A stretch of 64,000 bases of DNA, from the NCBI RefSeq assembly GCF_008014695.1, contig NZ_VOXE01000003.1:396217-460216 (forward strand), written 5' to 3'. Each line of letters opens with the position of its first letter. The first letter of the stretch is position 1. This document shows positions 42,770 through 50,509 of this stretch, piece after piece. Position numbers and translations under genes: made by a program. This DNA comes from Chryseobacterium sp. (GTDB taxonomy: Bacteria > Bacteroidota > Bacteroidia > Flavobacteriales > Weeksellaceae). A model generated the notes under the pieces. The model did no database searches. It worked only from the letters and a program-made list of their open reading frames with translations, and had not been told where the DNA came from.

Positions 42770-44821
42770 ATGAAAAAATACAGTTCATTCTTAAAATTTT
42801 TATTTGTCATTTTCGCCTCCTTTTTTATTACAGGGTGTGTTCATGATGACAAATACAATGATCCGAATCTGGAAGGTTACCAGTGTCAGGATCTTACGGC
42901 CACCCTAACGATTGCTCAGGTTAAGGCGCTTCATGGAAGTACAGCTTATGTTTTCCCGGCCAATTCAACCGCAGTAATGGAAGGTTATGTTTCTTCTTCT
43001 GACGAAACAGGAAACATCTATAAAACAATTTATATTCAGGACAGTCCTACAAATCCTACTCAGGGATTTACCATCAGTGTTGATGCAGTAAGTACCTACA
43101 CTAAATTTCCGCAGGGATCTAAAATTTACATCAAATTAAATGATCTTGCATTGGGAACTTATGGTGGATTGGTTCAACTTGGAATCCGTGATGCGGATGC
43201 CATCAGCACTGGTGCAGATGCGGTTTCGAGAATTCCTGAAAGTGCAATTCCTGCGCATGTCTTCAGATCATGTACGATCAGAGAGAAAATTGTTCCTAAA
43301 GTATTAACATACGCTCAGCTTGCCTCAAATCAAAACCTTTTGGGAGCTTTAGTTCAACTGGATAATGTAGAATTCGACAGCAGGGTTCTCTGTACTACCT
43401 TTGCACCAGATGGAACAAGTGTTGATAAAAAGCTGAACCAGCAAGGCAGTACTTTAAATGTAGTGGTAAGAAACAGCGGTTTTGCTTCTTTTGCCAACCA
43501 GATTTTGCCAGCCGGAAAAGGAACTTTCATAGGAATTTTCAGTAAATTCAGTTCTACGTATCAGTTTTATATTAACAGGGTTACGGATATTGAGATGAAT
43601 AGCTTCCCAAGAACTGATGGAATCGCTACAAATCCTTGTGCTCTTGATCTTACAACGGTTACTCCAAAAACAATAGCGGAAGTGAAGCAATTGTTTACAG
43701 GCGCTTTAACCCAGATTACAGGAGATTTTGTGGTAAAGGCAAAAGTTACTGCCAATGATGAAACTGGAAACCTATTTAAATATGTGTACATTGAAGATGC
43801 TACCGGCGGAATCCGTGTGAATATCAACAAGACAAATCTTTATCAGGATGCAAGATTCAGAGTAGGTAAAGAAATTTACATTAAACTGAAAAATCTTTAT
43901 ATTGGTAATGTCAGCGGCGAACTGCAGTTGGGTCAGCCTTTTAATGGGAACGTCGGTCAGATCGCTGAGACCGATGTATATAAAACCTTCTTCGACAGTA
44001 ACCTCCCAATATCTGCTGTCGTTCCAACTGAAAAAACAATTACCCAGTTAACAACTGCGGATGTAGGTAAATGGATCAAAATTAAAAACCTTGAATTCAT
44101 CAATACTGATCTGGGGAGCAATTATGCTTCGGGGTCACCGACAAACCGGACGCTAAAAGACTGTTCCGGAAACACCATTCTGTTAAGAACAAGCAACTTT
44201 GCTTCTTTTGCCTCTACAGAAATTGATGGCGGACGTGGTGATGTATATGCTATTCTGAGTATTTTCAACGGAACTTACCAGTTATGGATTCCAAAACAGA
44301 TTCATGCGGATCTGGATAATCCACGTTGCGACGGAACGGTTCCGCCAACAAAACTCTTTATGGAAGATTTCCAGAATGGTTTGGGAACCTTTACCCAGCA
44401 AAGTATTGCGGGAACTCAGGCTTGGGCAACTTCAAACCAGGGCACAGGATCTAATTATTATGCGGTAATGAACGGCGCCAGTACAGCAAATGAAGACTGG
44501 CTCATTTCGAAAGAAATCTCCCTGAGCGGCTTTACATCATATTCTCTAGCTTTTGATTCTGACGGAAGAGCAACTACTCCAGGAAATCCTTTGCAGGTGT
44601 TGATTACCGATAGTTATACAGGTAATCCAACTACAACTACCTGGACTACTTTAAATGCTCCTTTAGACACTGTGCTGGGCGCATTTGGATTTGTGAATTC
44701 TGGTTTGGTCAGCTTAAATGCTTTTGCCAATAAAAATGTAAGAGTCGCGTTTAAATATACGAATACCACTACTGCTTCAACAACGTGGGAACTCGACAAT
44801 GTTAAAATATTAGGACAGTAG
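42770..44821 (+). CDS. DUF5689 lipoprotein with two tandem DUF5689 units and a C-terminal adhesin-like domain
   Basis: 683 aa. Lipobox FFITGC (Cys22) after a hydrophobic segment. Two related units follow, about 30-270 and 275-515, each with an OB-like pattern: GYVSSSDETGNIYKTIYIQD and KVTANDETGNLFKYVYIEDATGGI, then GSKIYIKLNDL and GKEIYIKLKNL. Residues ~520-683 form a choice-of-anchor-J / cleaved-adhesin-like jelly roll (FMEDFQNGLGTF, EDWLISKEISL, WELDNVKI). With the TonB receptor before it, it makes a SusC/SusD-like pair in arrangement only; the ligand is unknown. Confidence 0.88.
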   Translation: MKKYSSFLKFLFVIFASFFITGCVHDDKYNDPNLEGYQCQDLTATLTIAQVKALHGSTAYVFPANSTAVMEGYVSSSDETGNIYKTIYIQDSPTNPTQGFTISVDAVSTYTKFPQGSKIYIKLNDLALGTYGGLVQLGIRDADAISTGADAVSRIPESAIPAHVFRSCTIREKIVPKVLTYAQLASNQNLLGALVQLDNVEFDSRVLCTTFAPDGTSVDKKLNQQGSTLNVVVRNSGFASFANQILPAGKGTFIGIFSKFSSTYQFYINRVTDIEMNSFPRTDGIATNPCALDLTTVTPKTIAEVKQLFTGALTQITGDFVVKAKVTANDETGNLFKYVYIEDATGGIRVNINKTNLYQDARFRVGKEIYIKLKNLYIGNVSGELQLGQPFNGNVGQIAETDVYKTFFDSNLPISAVVPTEKTITQLTTADVGKWIKIKNLEFINTDLGSNYASGSPTNRTLKDCSGNTILLRTSNFASFASTEIDGGRGDVYAILSIFNGTYQLWIPKQIHADLDNPRCDGTVPPTKLFMEDFQNGLGTFTQQSIAGTQAWATSNQGTGSNYYAVMNGASTANEDWLISKEISLSGFTSYSLAFDSDGRATTPGNPLQVLITDSYTGNPTTTTWTTLNAPLDTVLGAFGFVNSGLVSLNAFANKNVRVAFKYTNTTTASTTWELDNVKILGQ

Positions 44822-44840
44822 CCCTCCTATTTTCACCACT

Positions 44841-44876
44841 AAAAAAATACCGCCTTTTAAAGGCGGTATTTTTTTT
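44841..44876 (+). terminator. Terminator of the receptor / DUF5689 operon
   Basis: AATACCGCCTTT and AAAGGCGGTATT form a long stem around one central T, flanked by A and T runs. Confidence 0.9.
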
Positions 44877-44888
44877 AATACCAAACAA

Positions 44889-44920
44889 AAATAATCCGGA
44901 CCAATGGGTCCGGATTATTT
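44889..44920 (-). terminator. Terminator of the DUF6702-type gene
   Basis: AAATAATCCGGACC and GGTCCGGATTATTT pair across a four-base loop; the minus strand continues with T-rich sequence. Confidence 0.82.
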
Positions 44921-44936
44921 ACCTAATTGCTTAACC

Positions 44937-45407
44937 TTAAAAACTTACTTCGTTCACTTCCTTTCCCCGCTGAAAATTCATTGTCTTCTGGTTGCCTTTA
45001 TATGCAATGTTAACCAGATTAAACTGTTTGGGAAAAGTACTTAAAAGAATCGTATTCTTGATTTTAATTGTGTTGATTTCAGAAACTCCGCCGGTTTCAA
45101 AATATACCCATACCGATTCGCCGTTGACCTGGCTTCCCGTAAAGGTGAGCGTTTTTGCTGATCCGTTAATATAAACATCAAAATTATTGTTCACATATTT
45201 TTTAACCTCTGCTTCAAAACTCGCTGTACTGGGATTGATCTTTATGGCATCCGAGATATGCTCGGTGTTCATTTTTGTGGTGAACTTCAGTGTTCTGCTG
45301 CCCTCCACATAATCAACTTTAGTCATTGATGAATAAAAATCGGAAATTCCGAAGCTCATCATCACAAATAAAGTTAAAATTCCAAATATTCCTAAAAATT
45401 TATTCAT
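44937..45407 (-). CDS. DUF6702-type exported protein
   Basis: 156 aa. N-terminal hydrophobic signal (FLGIFGILTLFVMMSFG) is followed by SDFYSSMTKVDYVEGSRTLKFTTKMNTEHIS, and a beta-rich body ending KGNQKTMNFQRGKEVNEVSF. I recognise this as a Bacteroidetes family of unknown function (DUF6702); the H-x-x-x-S-x-T-x-(V/I) type start is typical, here with an SMTKVDY variant. Probably periplasmic. Confidence 0.78.
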   Translation of the reverse strand: MNKFLGIFGILTLFVMMSFGISDFYSSMTKVDYVEGSRTLKFTTKMNTEHISDAIKINPSTASFEAEVKKYVNNNFDVYINGSAKTLTFTGSQVNGESVWVYFETGGVSEINTIKIKNTILLSTFPKQFNLVNIAYKGNQKTMNFQRGKEVNEVSF

Positions 45408-45465
45408 TTTTATTTTTTTAAATGATAATAATCATTTGCCCGTAATTGCTCAAATAATGTGCCAA

Positions 45466-46224
45466 CTAAAAGTTGACGTTGATGGAGTACTTATCGTAAA
45501 ACGCCTTAATATGGGCAACGGCTTCTTCGGCGGTATCCACAACACGGTAAAGGTTGAGGTCTTCCTCTGCAATCATTCCGCTTTCGAGCAAAGTATTTTT
45601 AAACCAGTCCAGAAGTCCGCTCCAGAATTTTGTACCGACCAGAACGATCGGAAAACGTGCTATTTTTGAAGTCTGAATCAACGTAATGGCCTCAGAAAGT
45701 TCGTCTAAGGTCCCGAAACCGCCTGGCATCACGACGAAACCCTGAGAATATTTAATAAACATCACTTTTCGGACAAAAAAGTAATTGAAATCCAGTGAAT
45801 AACTTTTATCGATATACGGATTGAAGTGCTGCTCAAACGGCAGGTCAATATTCAGCCCGATAGATTTTCCTTTTGCTATTCTTGCGCCTTTGTTCCCGGC
45901 TTCCATAATTCCCGGACCGCCGCCTGTAATGATTCCAAAACCGATTTCGGTAATTTTCCGGGCAATTTCCACGGCCATTTCGTAATACGGGTCGCCTTCT
46001 TTTAGTCGTGCCGAGCCGAATACAGATACACAGGGTCCGATTTTCGCCATTTTTTCGTAACCGTCTACAAATTCGGCCATGACTTTAAAAACCATCCAGC
46101 TGTCTTTCGTAACCGTTTCATCCCAGGTTTTTTCCTTGAAGGAATGTTGTATTTTCTGATCGATCTCAAATTCGTTTCCCGCAACTTCCTTTGTAAGTCC
46201 TTTTCCCCGTTTTATCTTGCTCAT
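45466..46224 (-). CDS. LOG family protein (TIGR00730-type Rossmann fold)
   Basis: 252 aa. GGGPGIMEAGNKGA near residue 98 and PGGFGTLDE near residue 163 are the paired motifs of LOG-type cytokinin riboside 5'-monophosphate phosphoribohydrolases and relatives, which bind AMP-like ligands and split the N-glycosidic bond. Whether this member acts on AMP or cytokinin nucleotides is not known. It ends a minus-strand group with the nucleotidyltransferase, 5 bp before it, so the two are probably co-transcribed. Confidence 0.9.
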   Translation of the reverse strand: MSKIKRGKGLTKEVAGNEFEIDQKIQHSFKEKTWDETVTKDSWMVFKVMAEFVDGYEKMAKIGPCVSVFGSARLKEGDPYYEMAVEIARKITEIGFGIITGGGPGIMEAGNKGARIAKGKSIGLNIDLPFEQHFNPYIDKSYSLDFNYFFVRKVMFIKYSQGFVVMPGGFGTLDELSEAITLIQTSKIARFPIVLVGTKFWSGLLDWFKNTLLESGMIAEEDLNLYRVVDTAEEAVAHIKAFYDKYSINVNF

Positions 46225-46229
46225 TGAAT

Positions 46230-46943
46230 TTATTTAAAATATTTTTCGGCCTCCAGCACCGATTCCGGTCTTCCTACATCAATCAGACGGGCGTTGTGTT
46301 CAAAACCATGAATTCTTTCAGTCAGCATCAGATCCAGATATTCTTCCATTATCGAAAATTTACCTGTTCTTTTTATTTTGCCGAAGATAGCAGGATTAAT
46401 GCAATGTACACCACTAAATGCCAAAGCTTTGAAGCCTTTATTGAATTCAGCCAATCTTTGCTCGCCAGTCTGAACATTCAGCCAGCCCCTTAAAATCATG
46501 TCGGGATTAAAAAAAAGTTTTCTTGAACTGGTTCTGTCCGAAACCGCCAGCGTAGCAAAATCTTCATTTTTCTGATGGTATTTTACCAGGTCACTGATGT
46601 TGAGGTCGGTTAAGATATCCGCATTCATGATTAAAAAATCATTTCCGTCCTGAAGAAACTTTTTTGCAAAAATCAGGCCGCCACCGGTTTCCAGAAGCTC
46701 TTCCTTTTCATCGGAAATTTGGATTTGAGCCCCGAAATTATCATTCTTTTTGAGGAAATTGATAATCTGCTCCGCAAAATGATAGACATTGATCACAAAA
46801 TCATTGATTCCGAATCCCTGCAGATATTTAATATTCCTCTCTAGCAGCGGAATGCCGTTTACCACAGCCAAGGCTTTCGGATGATGGTCTGTAAAAGGTT
46901 TCAGGCGTGTTCCTTTGCCGGCGGCGAATATCAGTGCTTTCAT
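46230..46943 (-). CDS. Sugar-1-phosphate nucleotidyltransferase (MurU-like)
   Basis: 237 aa. The nucleotide-binding signature AAGKGTRLKPFTDHHPKAL (7-25) starts the NTP-transferase fold; NADILTDL is the metal-binding Asp block and GGGLIFAKKF the sugar side. Length fits MurU (MurNAc-1-P uridylyltransferase) or short mannose-1-P guanylyltransferases without the left-handed helix. The gene follows an AmgK-like kinase and a RapZ-type domain on the same strand, which favours an amino-sugar recycling role (AmgK-MurU bypass) over GDP-mannose synthesis. Assignment of the exact sugar is inference. Confidence 0.82.
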   Translation of the reverse strand: MKALIFAAGKGTRLKPFTDHHPKALAVVNGIPLLERNIKYLQGFGINDFVINVYHFAEQIINFLKKNDNFGAQIQISDEKEELLETGGGLIFAKKFLQDGNDFLIMNADILTDLNISDLVKYHQKNEDFATLAVSDRTSSRKLFFNPDMILRGWLNVQTGEQRLAEFNKGFKALAFSGVHCINPAIFGKIKRTGKFSIMEEYLDLMLTERIHGFEHNARLIDVGRPESVLEAEKYFK

Positions 46944-46995
46944 TTGATCTTAGGAATAATGCAATTGGAAGTGATTTTACTAAAACTTTATATTT

Positions 46996-47409
46996 TTAGT
47001 TGTTATGATGAAGTTGTGGCTGTTCGTCGTGAGAAACGGTAACTGTAGTTTGAGGATATTTTTCCCTGAGAAATGCGGCCGTTTTTTCTGCGCAATACAC
47101 AGAGCGGTGCTGCCCGCCGGTGCAACCAAAATTGATCTGCAAATGCTCAAAATTTCTTGCCAGATAATTGTCGATATTAATGGAGACGATATTTTTAACA
47201 AGTTCCAGAAATTTCGGCATTTCCGTTTTGTTTTCGAGATAATCAATGACTCCTGTGTCGCAGCCGGTTTGCTGTTTGTATTCCTCAACTCTGCCCGGAT
47301 TCAGGATCCCGCGGCAGTCGAAGGCGAAACCGCCGCCGTTTCCGGTGTTGTCTTTGGGAATTCCTTCTTTTTTATAGGAAAAACTGTGTATTTCTATCGT
47401 TAAACTCAT
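46996..47409 (-). CDS. Stand-alone RapZ C-terminal domain protein
   Basis: 137 aa, cytoplasmic. FDCRGILNPGR (30-40) and FGCTGGQHRSVYCAEKTA (94-111) match the C-terminal domain of E. coli RapZ, where Thr, Gly, His and Arg of the CTGG-x-HRS loop bind glucosamine-6-phosphate. The N-terminal P-loop kinase half of RapZ is absent. It overlaps the kinase gene by four bases (ATGA), so the two are translated together, and precedes the nucleotidyltransferase by 52 bp. Probably a ligand-binding sensor or regulator of amino-sugar metabolism; RNA binding is possible but not visible. Confidence 0.88.
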   Translation of the reverse strand: MSLTIEIHSFSYKKEGIPKDNTGNGGGFAFDCRGILNPGRVEEYKQQTGCDTGVIDYLENKTEMPKFLELVKNIVSINIDNYLARNFEHLQINFGCTGGQHRSVYCAEKTAAFLREKYPQTTVTVSHDEQPQLHHNN

Positions 47410-48428
47410 GAGTGCTGTAAAATATTTTTAATTTTTTCTTTTGCCGAAGCGGTTTGAAGGAAGGTGATTATTTTTTTCAGTTCAGGATATGCATTCATCT
47501 CTTCCCATGATGCGGATAAATGGTACAGGTTTTCGATCCCTTTATCTAAGCTTGCAATAAAATGTGGTTTTTTCTGAACCAACCCTCTGAAACCGTAAGC
47601 GCCCAATACCTGCAGAAAACGAATTAGCTGCAGCGGTTTTATTGATTTTTCCAATTGTAAGCGTACCTCTTCATCATGCCATAAAGACTGGTAATAACTA
47701 AGCATTTCATTCTTAAAATCTTCAGGAAAATTGGCCTTTGCCTGGAATAAAAACGAAATTACGTCATACATGAGCGGACCTTTCATCGCCGACTGGTAAT
47801 CAATAAAAAAAACTTCATCCTTTTCATTTACTATAATATTCCTGGCCTGAAAATCGCGGATCATCAGTCCCTGAGGTTGTAGATCCTCAATGGTGGCCGT
47901 AATTTTTTTAAATTCTTTCAGTAACGCAGATTTTTGGTAAGGCAGTTCCAGAACATCGGCGATGAAACTTTTGAAATAGAACAAATCGTTGGTGATGGGC
48001 AGTTCGTCGTATCTTTCGTACTCGAAAGTTTTCGAGTAATCGATCTTGCTTTCGGTCTCTTTCTGAAAGTACTGGAGTTTTTCGAGCGTCTGTTTCACCA
48101 AAGCAGTGGTCCGTTCGTTAAGTCCTTCATTAGAAAGCAGGTCCGAAAGAGTGTTTTCACCCAAAAATTCCTGGACATATATTTTACGGTCTTCGGAAAC
48201 GGATAAAATTTTTGGAGTATTCAGATTTAGGCCCGAAAAAATATCAGAAAAATAAAAAAAGCTTTCGTTTTCCGCAATATTTTCGTTGGAAGTGATGATG
48301 AACTTTTTTCCTGAACTTTTCCCGACAAAATTCTTTCTTGCAGATCCGCTTTGCGCTAAAGGGAAAAAATCCCCGGAAGGTTGTGCAGTAAATTTCTCAA
48401 AAAAAAGTTGTGGGTTTCCGTTCTCCAT
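47406..48428 (-). CDS. AmgK-like sugar kinase (aminoglycoside phosphotransferase fold)
   Basis: 340 aa. Catalytic loop RDFQARN (Asp202, Asn207) and metal-binding IDYQSAMKGPLMYDV (Asp220) fit the APH fold, and the D(Y/F)Q-x-A-x-x-GP-x-x-YDV block is the AmgK (N-acetylmuramate/GlcNAc anomeric kinase) pattern rather than that of antibiotic kinases. The reaction would produce a sugar-1-phosphate for the nucleotidyltransferase two genes on. Transcribed from a divergent 50-bp region shared with the exosortase gene; TATATTTG ends seven bases before its ATG. Confidence 0.82.
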   Translation of the reverse strand: MENGNPQLFFEKFTAQPSGDFFPLAQSGSARKNFVGKSSGKKFIITSNENIAENESFFYFSDIFSGLNLNTPKILSVSEDRKIYVQEFLGENTLSDLLSNEGLNERTTALVKQTLEKLQYFQKETESKIDYSKTFEYERYDELPITNDLFYFKSFIADVLELPYQKSALLKEFKKITATIEDLQPQGLMIRDFQARNIIVNEKDEVFFIDYQSAMKGPLMYDVISFLFQAKANFPEDFKNEMLSYYQSLWHDEEVRLQLEKSIKPLQLIRFLQVLGAYGFRGLVQKKPHFIASLDKGIENLYHLSASWEEMNAYPELKKIITFLQTASAKEKIKNILQHS

Positions 48429-48435
48429 ACTTTTA

Positions 48436-48443
48436 CAAATATA
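48436..48443 (-). promoter_or_regulatory. -7 element of the kinase / RapZ-domain / nucleotidyltransferase operon
   Basis: Minus-strand TATATTTG, only seven bases before the start codon at 48428. It faces the xrtF -7 element 23 bases away. Confidence 0.55.
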
Positions 48444-48466
48444 GGAAAATAGAATTTTGAAAGGAT

Positions 48467-48474
48467 TATATTTG
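48467..48474 (+). promoter_or_regulatory. -7 element of the exosortase F pair
   Basis: TATATTTG, then four bases, then ATG. Transcription would start at or next to the A of the start codon. Confidence 0.6.
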
Positions 48475-48478
48475 CAAC

Positions 48479-49006
48479 ATGTTCAACGATTTCAAACCGG
48501 TGCTGAAAATCCTTCTGCGTTTCATGATCATTTATCTGGTGCTGCTTTTTGCTTACCAGTTTTACCTGAACATGGAAAAAGGCGGACTTGATTCTTTTTC
48601 AAAATGGGTAGGGGGACAAAGTACATCCGTACAGAACTTATTGGGTTATCCGTCGGAGATGAAGGAAGTGCCGGAAAGAGAAACCTCGTGGTTCTCATTG
48701 AACGGACAGTATATTTCAAGGATGGTGGAAGGTTGTAATGCCATTTCTGTGATGATTCTGTTCTCGGCGTTTATATTTGCTTTTTATAAAGGGAAGAAAA
48801 CATTTGTTTTTGTTGCCGCAGGTGTTGTTTTTCTGCACATGGTGAATGTCCTTCGGATTGCCGGACTGAATATTTTACTTGTAGAAACTCCGCAGTATTC
48901 AAAAGCCGGACACGATTATATCTTTCCTGCGGTTATTTACGGGAGTGTTGTCGTACTATGGCTGATATGGATTAAATTTTTCGCTCTAAAAAGTCCCAAG
49001 AAATGA
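48479..49006 (+). CDS. xrtF: Exosortase family protein XrtF
   Basis: 175-aa polytopic membrane protein, about five helices. The three exosortase catalytic residues are Cys86 (MVEGCNAISV), Arg126 (VNVLRIAGLN) and His145 (KAGHDYIFP). Exosortases cleave and re-anchor proteins carrying a C-terminal sorting signal. This short form is exosortase F, found across Flavobacteriia. It overlaps its partner by four bases and has a near-leaderless promoter. Confidence 0.93.
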   Translation: MFNDFKPVLKILLRFMIIYLVLLFAYQFYLNMEKGGLDSFSKWVGGQSTSVQNLLGYPSEMKEVPERETSWFSLNGQYISRMVEGCNAISVMILFSAFIFAFYKGKKTFVFVAAGVVFLHMVNVLRIAGLNILLVETPQYSKAGHDYIFPAVIYGSVVVLWLIWIKFFALKSPKK

Positions 49007-49443
49007 AACATCTGAAATGGCTTTTTGTGATTTTGGGAATTTGTGGGCTTGTTGCGGTTCGTGTTTTTGAGGATGGAATCTTCTACGACCCGTTTCTTCC
49101 TTACTTTCACGAAGCCAATAAAAATGCAGTTTTCCCGGAATTCGTAGCAGAAAAACTGATTCTCAACCATTTTTTCCGGTTCTTTCTGAATGTGCTTTTT
49201 TCTGCAGTGGTGGTATATTTTATTTTTCTGAATAAAAAATGGACCCTTCAGGCAGTCGTTTTAATGGCACTTGTTTTCGCGCTCACATTTCCCATCTACC
49301 TGTATTGTATCCATACAAAATTTGAAATTGGCTACCTTTTTTCCTTTTATATCCGAAGATTTGTCATCCAGCCGCTGATATTGCTTTTAATTATTCCGCT
49401 GTTTTATTACCGGAAGCATCTTCCTGTAAAAAATCCTTCTTAA
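49003..49443 (+). CDS. Exosortase F system-associated membrane protein
   Basis: 146 aa, four helices with a soluble segment after the first (VFEDGIFYDPFLPYFHEANKNAVFPEF). Size, helix layout and the four-base ATGA overlap with xrtF fit the TIGR04127 partner. Its function is unknown. Its last 53 bases overlap the end of the convergent metal transporter gene. Confidence 0.88.
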   Translation: MKHLKWLFVILGICGLVAVRVFEDGIFYDPFLPYFHEANKNAVFPEFVAEKLILNHFFRFFLNVLFSAVVVYFIFLNKKWTLQAVVLMALVFALTFPIYLYCIHTKFEIGYLFSFYIRRFVIQPLILLLIIPLFYYRKHLPVKNPS

Positions 49444-50434
49444 AATTGTGTTTTTGAGGCTGCGAAATCGTCTCCACATTCCATTCCACTTTTTTGACAA
49501 AAGTTCGTTGGCGGACCGGACATTCGAAAAGATCACAGATTTCGCACGAAAATGTTTTGCAATCGTCCATATGGAAATTGAATTCAATCGTACGATCCGT
49601 ATTTTCAGCGATCAGTTTCAGCATTCTTTCCATTTGCTCATGCGCTTCGCGAAGTTCGAAATACCACGGAAGGGTCAGGTGTGCATCGATATGGAGTCCG
49701 CTGCCGTGCTGCTGAATGCGCATATTGTGAATATCGATCCACTGCGGTTCCCTGTTTTCGTTCAGGAATTTCGCAAGTCTTCCCAACATGTCGAGATCAG
49801 CTTCATCCATAATTCCGCTTAAGGCCGTACGGACGATCTTATACCCGACAAACATTATATAAGCACCAAAAATGAGCGCCACAGCACCGTCAATCCAGTA
49901 TATTTTGGTAAAATAAACCAAGACCAAACTGATGACTACTCCCAAAGTCGTCCATGTATCGCTTTGCAGGTGTTTTCCGGAGCTTTGAAGCACGAGCGAG
50001 TTTTCTTTGACTCCTTTTTTATAGGAAATATGACCCATGAAATAATTGATGGCGGCAGTAAGGGTCACGATCAGGATTCCCCAATCCAGTTTTTTGGGAA
50101 CATTTCCGTGGAGCAGGGAATCTATGGACTGCACGATAATGATGATTCCGGCAAAAATAATGAGGGCACCTTCGACACCCGAAGTCACAAATTCAACTTT
50201 TCCGTGGCCGTAAGGATGATCGAGATCTTTAGGTTTTGCTGCGAGATAGAGTGAATAAAGCCCCATAAATGCGGCAATGATGTTCACGATGCTTTCCATG
50301 GCGTCAGAAAACACCGCATCGGAGTTTGTAAGATGCCATGCCACTAATTTCCCAACGAAAAGCACGATTCCGATGACGGCGACTTTCCTCTGGAAGGAAA
50401 AATTGGTTTTGGATGATTGCTGCGTTTCTGACAT
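49391..50434 (-). CDS. Cation diffusion facilitator (CDF) metal exporter
   Basis: 347 aa. Six-helix CDF membrane part (SDAMESIVNIIAAFMGLY, HPYGHGKVEFVTSGVEGALI, then the second metal-site helices) and a cytoplasmic ferredoxin-like domain (QWIDIHNMRIQQHGSGLHIDAHLTLP). It exports Zn, Fe, Mn or a related ion by proton antiport; the metal cannot be told from the sequence. The C-terminal tail has four cysteines, C292, C297, C300 and C305, an uncommon addition that could bind metal. The stop lies within the exosortase partner gene on the opposite strand. Confidence 0.9.
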   Translation of the reverse strand: MSETQQSSKTNFSFQRKVAVIGIVLFVGKLVAWHLTNSDAVFSDAMESIVNIIAAFMGLYSLYLAAKPKDLDHPYGHGKVEFVTSGVEGALIIFAGIIIIVQSIDSLLHGNVPKKLDWGILIVTLTAAINYFMGHISYKKGVKENSLVLQSSGKHLQSDTWTTLGVVISLVLVYFTKIYWIDGAVALIFGAYIMFVGYKIVRTALSGIMDEADLDMLGRLAKFLNENREPQWIDIHNMRIQQHGSGLHIDAHLTLPWYFELREAHEQMERMLKLIAENTDRTIEFNFHMDDCKTFSCEICDLFECPVRQRTFVKKVEWNVETISQPQKHNFKKDFLQEDASGNKTAE

Positions 50435-50481
50435 TAAAGTTTCATTAAATTAATTAAAAATGTTCGAGGCTTCTAATAACA

Positions 50482-50509
50482 AAAAAATGCTCATTTCTGA
50501 GCATTTTTT
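50482..50509 (-). terminator. Terminator of asd
   Basis: AAAAAATGCTCA and TGAGCATTTTTT form a 12-pair stem with loop TTTC; it overlaps the last bases of asd by two. Confidence 0.88.

Noticed and set aside
47406..48428. Aminoglycoside-resistance kinase
   Set aside because: The fold is shared, but the D-Y-Q-x-A-x-x-GP-x-x-YDV block and the operon partners point to a sugar kinase of the AmgK type.
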